Of a stretch of DNA of 42,948 bases, positions 41,914 through 42,948 are shown in pieces. Origin of the DNA: Mucilaginibacter sp. OK098 (GTDB taxonomy: Bacteria; Bacteroidota; Bacteroidia; Sphingobacteriales; Sphingobacteriaceae); NCBI RefSeq assembly GCF_900142915.1, contig NZ_FRCM01000016.1, forward strand, positions 1 to 42,948, read 5' to 3'. Position 1 is the stretch's first letter; each line of letters begins with the position of its first letter. The notes under the pieces were generated by a model. The model was not told the DNA's origin and made no database searches. It saw nothing but the letters and a program-made list of their open reading frames with translations. The position numbers and the translations under genes are program-made.

Positions 41914-42948
41914 TTATTTTTGTTTAAGAGTTAATTCCAATTGCTTTTTAAGCGTATCTATTTGTGTTTGCTGTGATTCCAATCGTCCTGTCAACAATTT
42001 ATTGGTTTCCTTTTGTTCTTTCTCAGCCCTGTCCTTCTCTATCAAATACAGCGTCAGCTCTTCCACCTTTTTCAATAGCACCATATTCATTTCGCCCAGG
42101 TTAATGCCATTCTTTTCCATTTCGACAGCGGCTGGCACATCGGGCAGGTGGTGGTTTTTATCAGTGTAGGCTTTTATTTCGGTAAGTGAAGGAAGGTTAT
42201 AGTCTTTTTTGAAAACATAATCGGGCCCGGTTACAGTCAGATCAACCAAAACCGATGTGGAGTGGACGGTTCCGTTTACCGTTAATCTTGCATCGGGGCT
42301 TGGTGTGCCTATGCCCACATTGCCACCCCGTAAAATAACCATTTTTGTGTCAAAGGCGCCTGATGCGCTGGGGGCGGTATCAAAATACAGGTCGCCGCCA
42401 CCACCTGTTTCTACCCCTGCAACTATGCGGGCAACCCGGAAGGTTGAGGGTGTTGTATTTGAATTGTAGTTAAACTGAATACCAGCAGCATTTGCATATC
42501 CGGCACTGGCATTGTTTGATGCTACTACAATACCTGCAACTCCTGTTGTGTTTCCAACAATCGATAGGTTTGCTCCGGGGCTCGTTGTTCCGATCCCAAC
42601 ATTGCCGGCTGAATTGATCAGCATTCGCTGGTTCCCGATAGATGGGCCGCCTGTGGCAAAAGATATTACGCCGGCAGTGTTTTCGGCGGTAAGGAATAGC
42701 CCGCCCGCACCGGAACCGCGAACCATTGTACGATCGGGACCAAACAGCCCGGTTAAAAGTTGGCCGGCTCCCAGGTATTCCAGGCTGCCGAAAGTACCAC
42801 CAGGTAATCCTGTTCCCGGTACTGACCCAACAATAAAGGACGCTTTTGCATTTGCGCCCGGGTCGTTGTTCACTACCGTTGAAATTGTGGGTCCGTTCGT
42901 GTTTTTCTGTACCTGCAGGAGTGATGATGCCGCAGGAGTAGCGGTTCC
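41914..42948 (-). CDS. fibre-like protein F3, N-terminus outside the window
   Basis: At least 344 codons; the frame is open to the last base, so the start lies beyond 42948 and an internal GTG at 42873 is not the start. The visible part opens with QKNTNGPTISTVVNNDPGAN, has fibre motifs (SAGNVGIGTTSPGANLSIVG, RGGNVGIGTPSPDARLTVNG) and ends in the same C-terminal module as F1 and F2: LPSLTEIKAYTDKNHHLPDV, GINLGEMNMVLLKKVEELTL and a coiled coil. It lies 3 bp before RHS-A2, the same position F1 takes in locus 1, so fibre plus RHS-A is a conserved pairing. Surface fibre function is inference. Confidence 0.82.
   Translation of the reverse strand, partial: GTATPAASSLLQVQKNTNGPTISTVVNNDPGANAKASFIVGSVPGTGLPGGTFGSLEYLGAGQLLTGLFGPDRTMVRGSGAGGLFLTAENTAGVISFATGGPSIGNQRMLINSAGNVGIGTTSPGANLSIVGNTTGVAGIVVASNNASAGYANAAGIQFNYNSNTTPSTFRVARIVAGVETGGGGDLYFDTAPSASGAFDTKMVILRGGNVGIGTPSPDARLTVNGTVHSTSVLVDLTVTGPDYVFKKDYNLPSLTEIKAYTDKNHHLPDVPAAVEMEKNGINLGEMNMVLLKKVEELTLYLIEKDRAEKEQKETNKLLTGRLESQQTQIDTLKKQLELTLKQK

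Noticed and set aside
41914..42873. F3 as a complete 319-aa gene starting at 42873
   Set aside because: The codon at 42873 is an internal GTG; the frame stays open and fibre-like to the last base of the window, and a signal peptide as in F1 and F2 is missing.
28454..42948. Prophage or tailocin region because of the tail-fibre-like proteins
   Set aside because: No sheath, tube, baseplate, capsid, terminase, lysis or integrase gene is present, and all fibre and RHS proteins with a visible N-terminus have Sec signal peptides, which phage tail proteins lack.

Overview
The window looks like a chromosomal segment of a Bacteroidota bacterium, most likely a Sphingobacteriaceae member of the Mucilaginibacter/Pedobacter kind. 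The reasons are a SusC/SusD pair, many signal peptides ending in the Bacteroidota-typical AQ cleavage region, a LytS/LytTR two-component pair, DUF6443-type RHS proteins, the absence of clear Shine-Dalgarno sequences, and many short GC-rich palindromic intergenic repeats. The taxonomic guess is inference from protein style. I see no rRNA, tRNA, CRISPR array, integrase or transposase.

Left part (1-20600), mixed household and accessory genes. An AraC-type regulator is followed by a PEP-mutase/isocitrate-lyase-like enzyme and an NTF2-like protein; the same roughly 30-bp motif lies in front of the regulator and of the enzyme gene. Then come an S53 (kumamolisin-type) peptidase, a small membrane protein, an acyltransferase, a CPT-like kinase, a SusC-SusD outer-membrane uptake pair, a cluster of intergenic repeats including a 267-bp palindromic element, a four-helix membrane protein, a LytS-type histidine kinase overlapping its LytTR response regulator, an exported beta-carbonic anhydrase, an exported GH42 beta-galactosidase, a 63-aa orphan, and a divergent HxlR regulator/SDR oxidoreductase pair.

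Right part (20733-42948), all on the minus strand: two paralogous polymorphic-toxin loci. In transcription order locus 1 is fibre protein (29476-30447), fibre protein (28454-29464), RHS-A shell protein (25046-28444), RHS-B shell protein with C-terminal toxin (21400-25017), and an overlapping exported immunity candidate (20733-21410). Locus 2 is fibre protein (41914 to beyond the window end), RHS-A (38398-41910), RHS-B with a different C-terminal toxin (34933-38379), an overlapping SUKH/SMI1-KNR4 immunity gene (34505-34945), then a terminator, an 87-bp leftover of another RHS gene and a DUF4265 orphan immunity candidate (33828-34259). Three small genes (lipoprotein, NTF2-like, membrane protein) lie between the loci.

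How it may work (inference): RHS-A and RHS-B together have about the combined length of a TcB/TcC pair and could form one split RHS/YD cocoon. RHS-B carries the DPDGM core motif after which the toxin tip begins. The fibre proteins, with a variable middle and a nearly constant C-terminus, could be the receptor-binding or anchoring part. The locus-1 tip carries an HExxH metalloprotease motif with a downstream Met-turn-like LMDY, and its candidate immunity protein is itself exported, which suggests a toxin acting outside the cytoplasm. A common palindromic repeat lies just 3' of each of the three toxin/immunity ends and may mark module boundaries.
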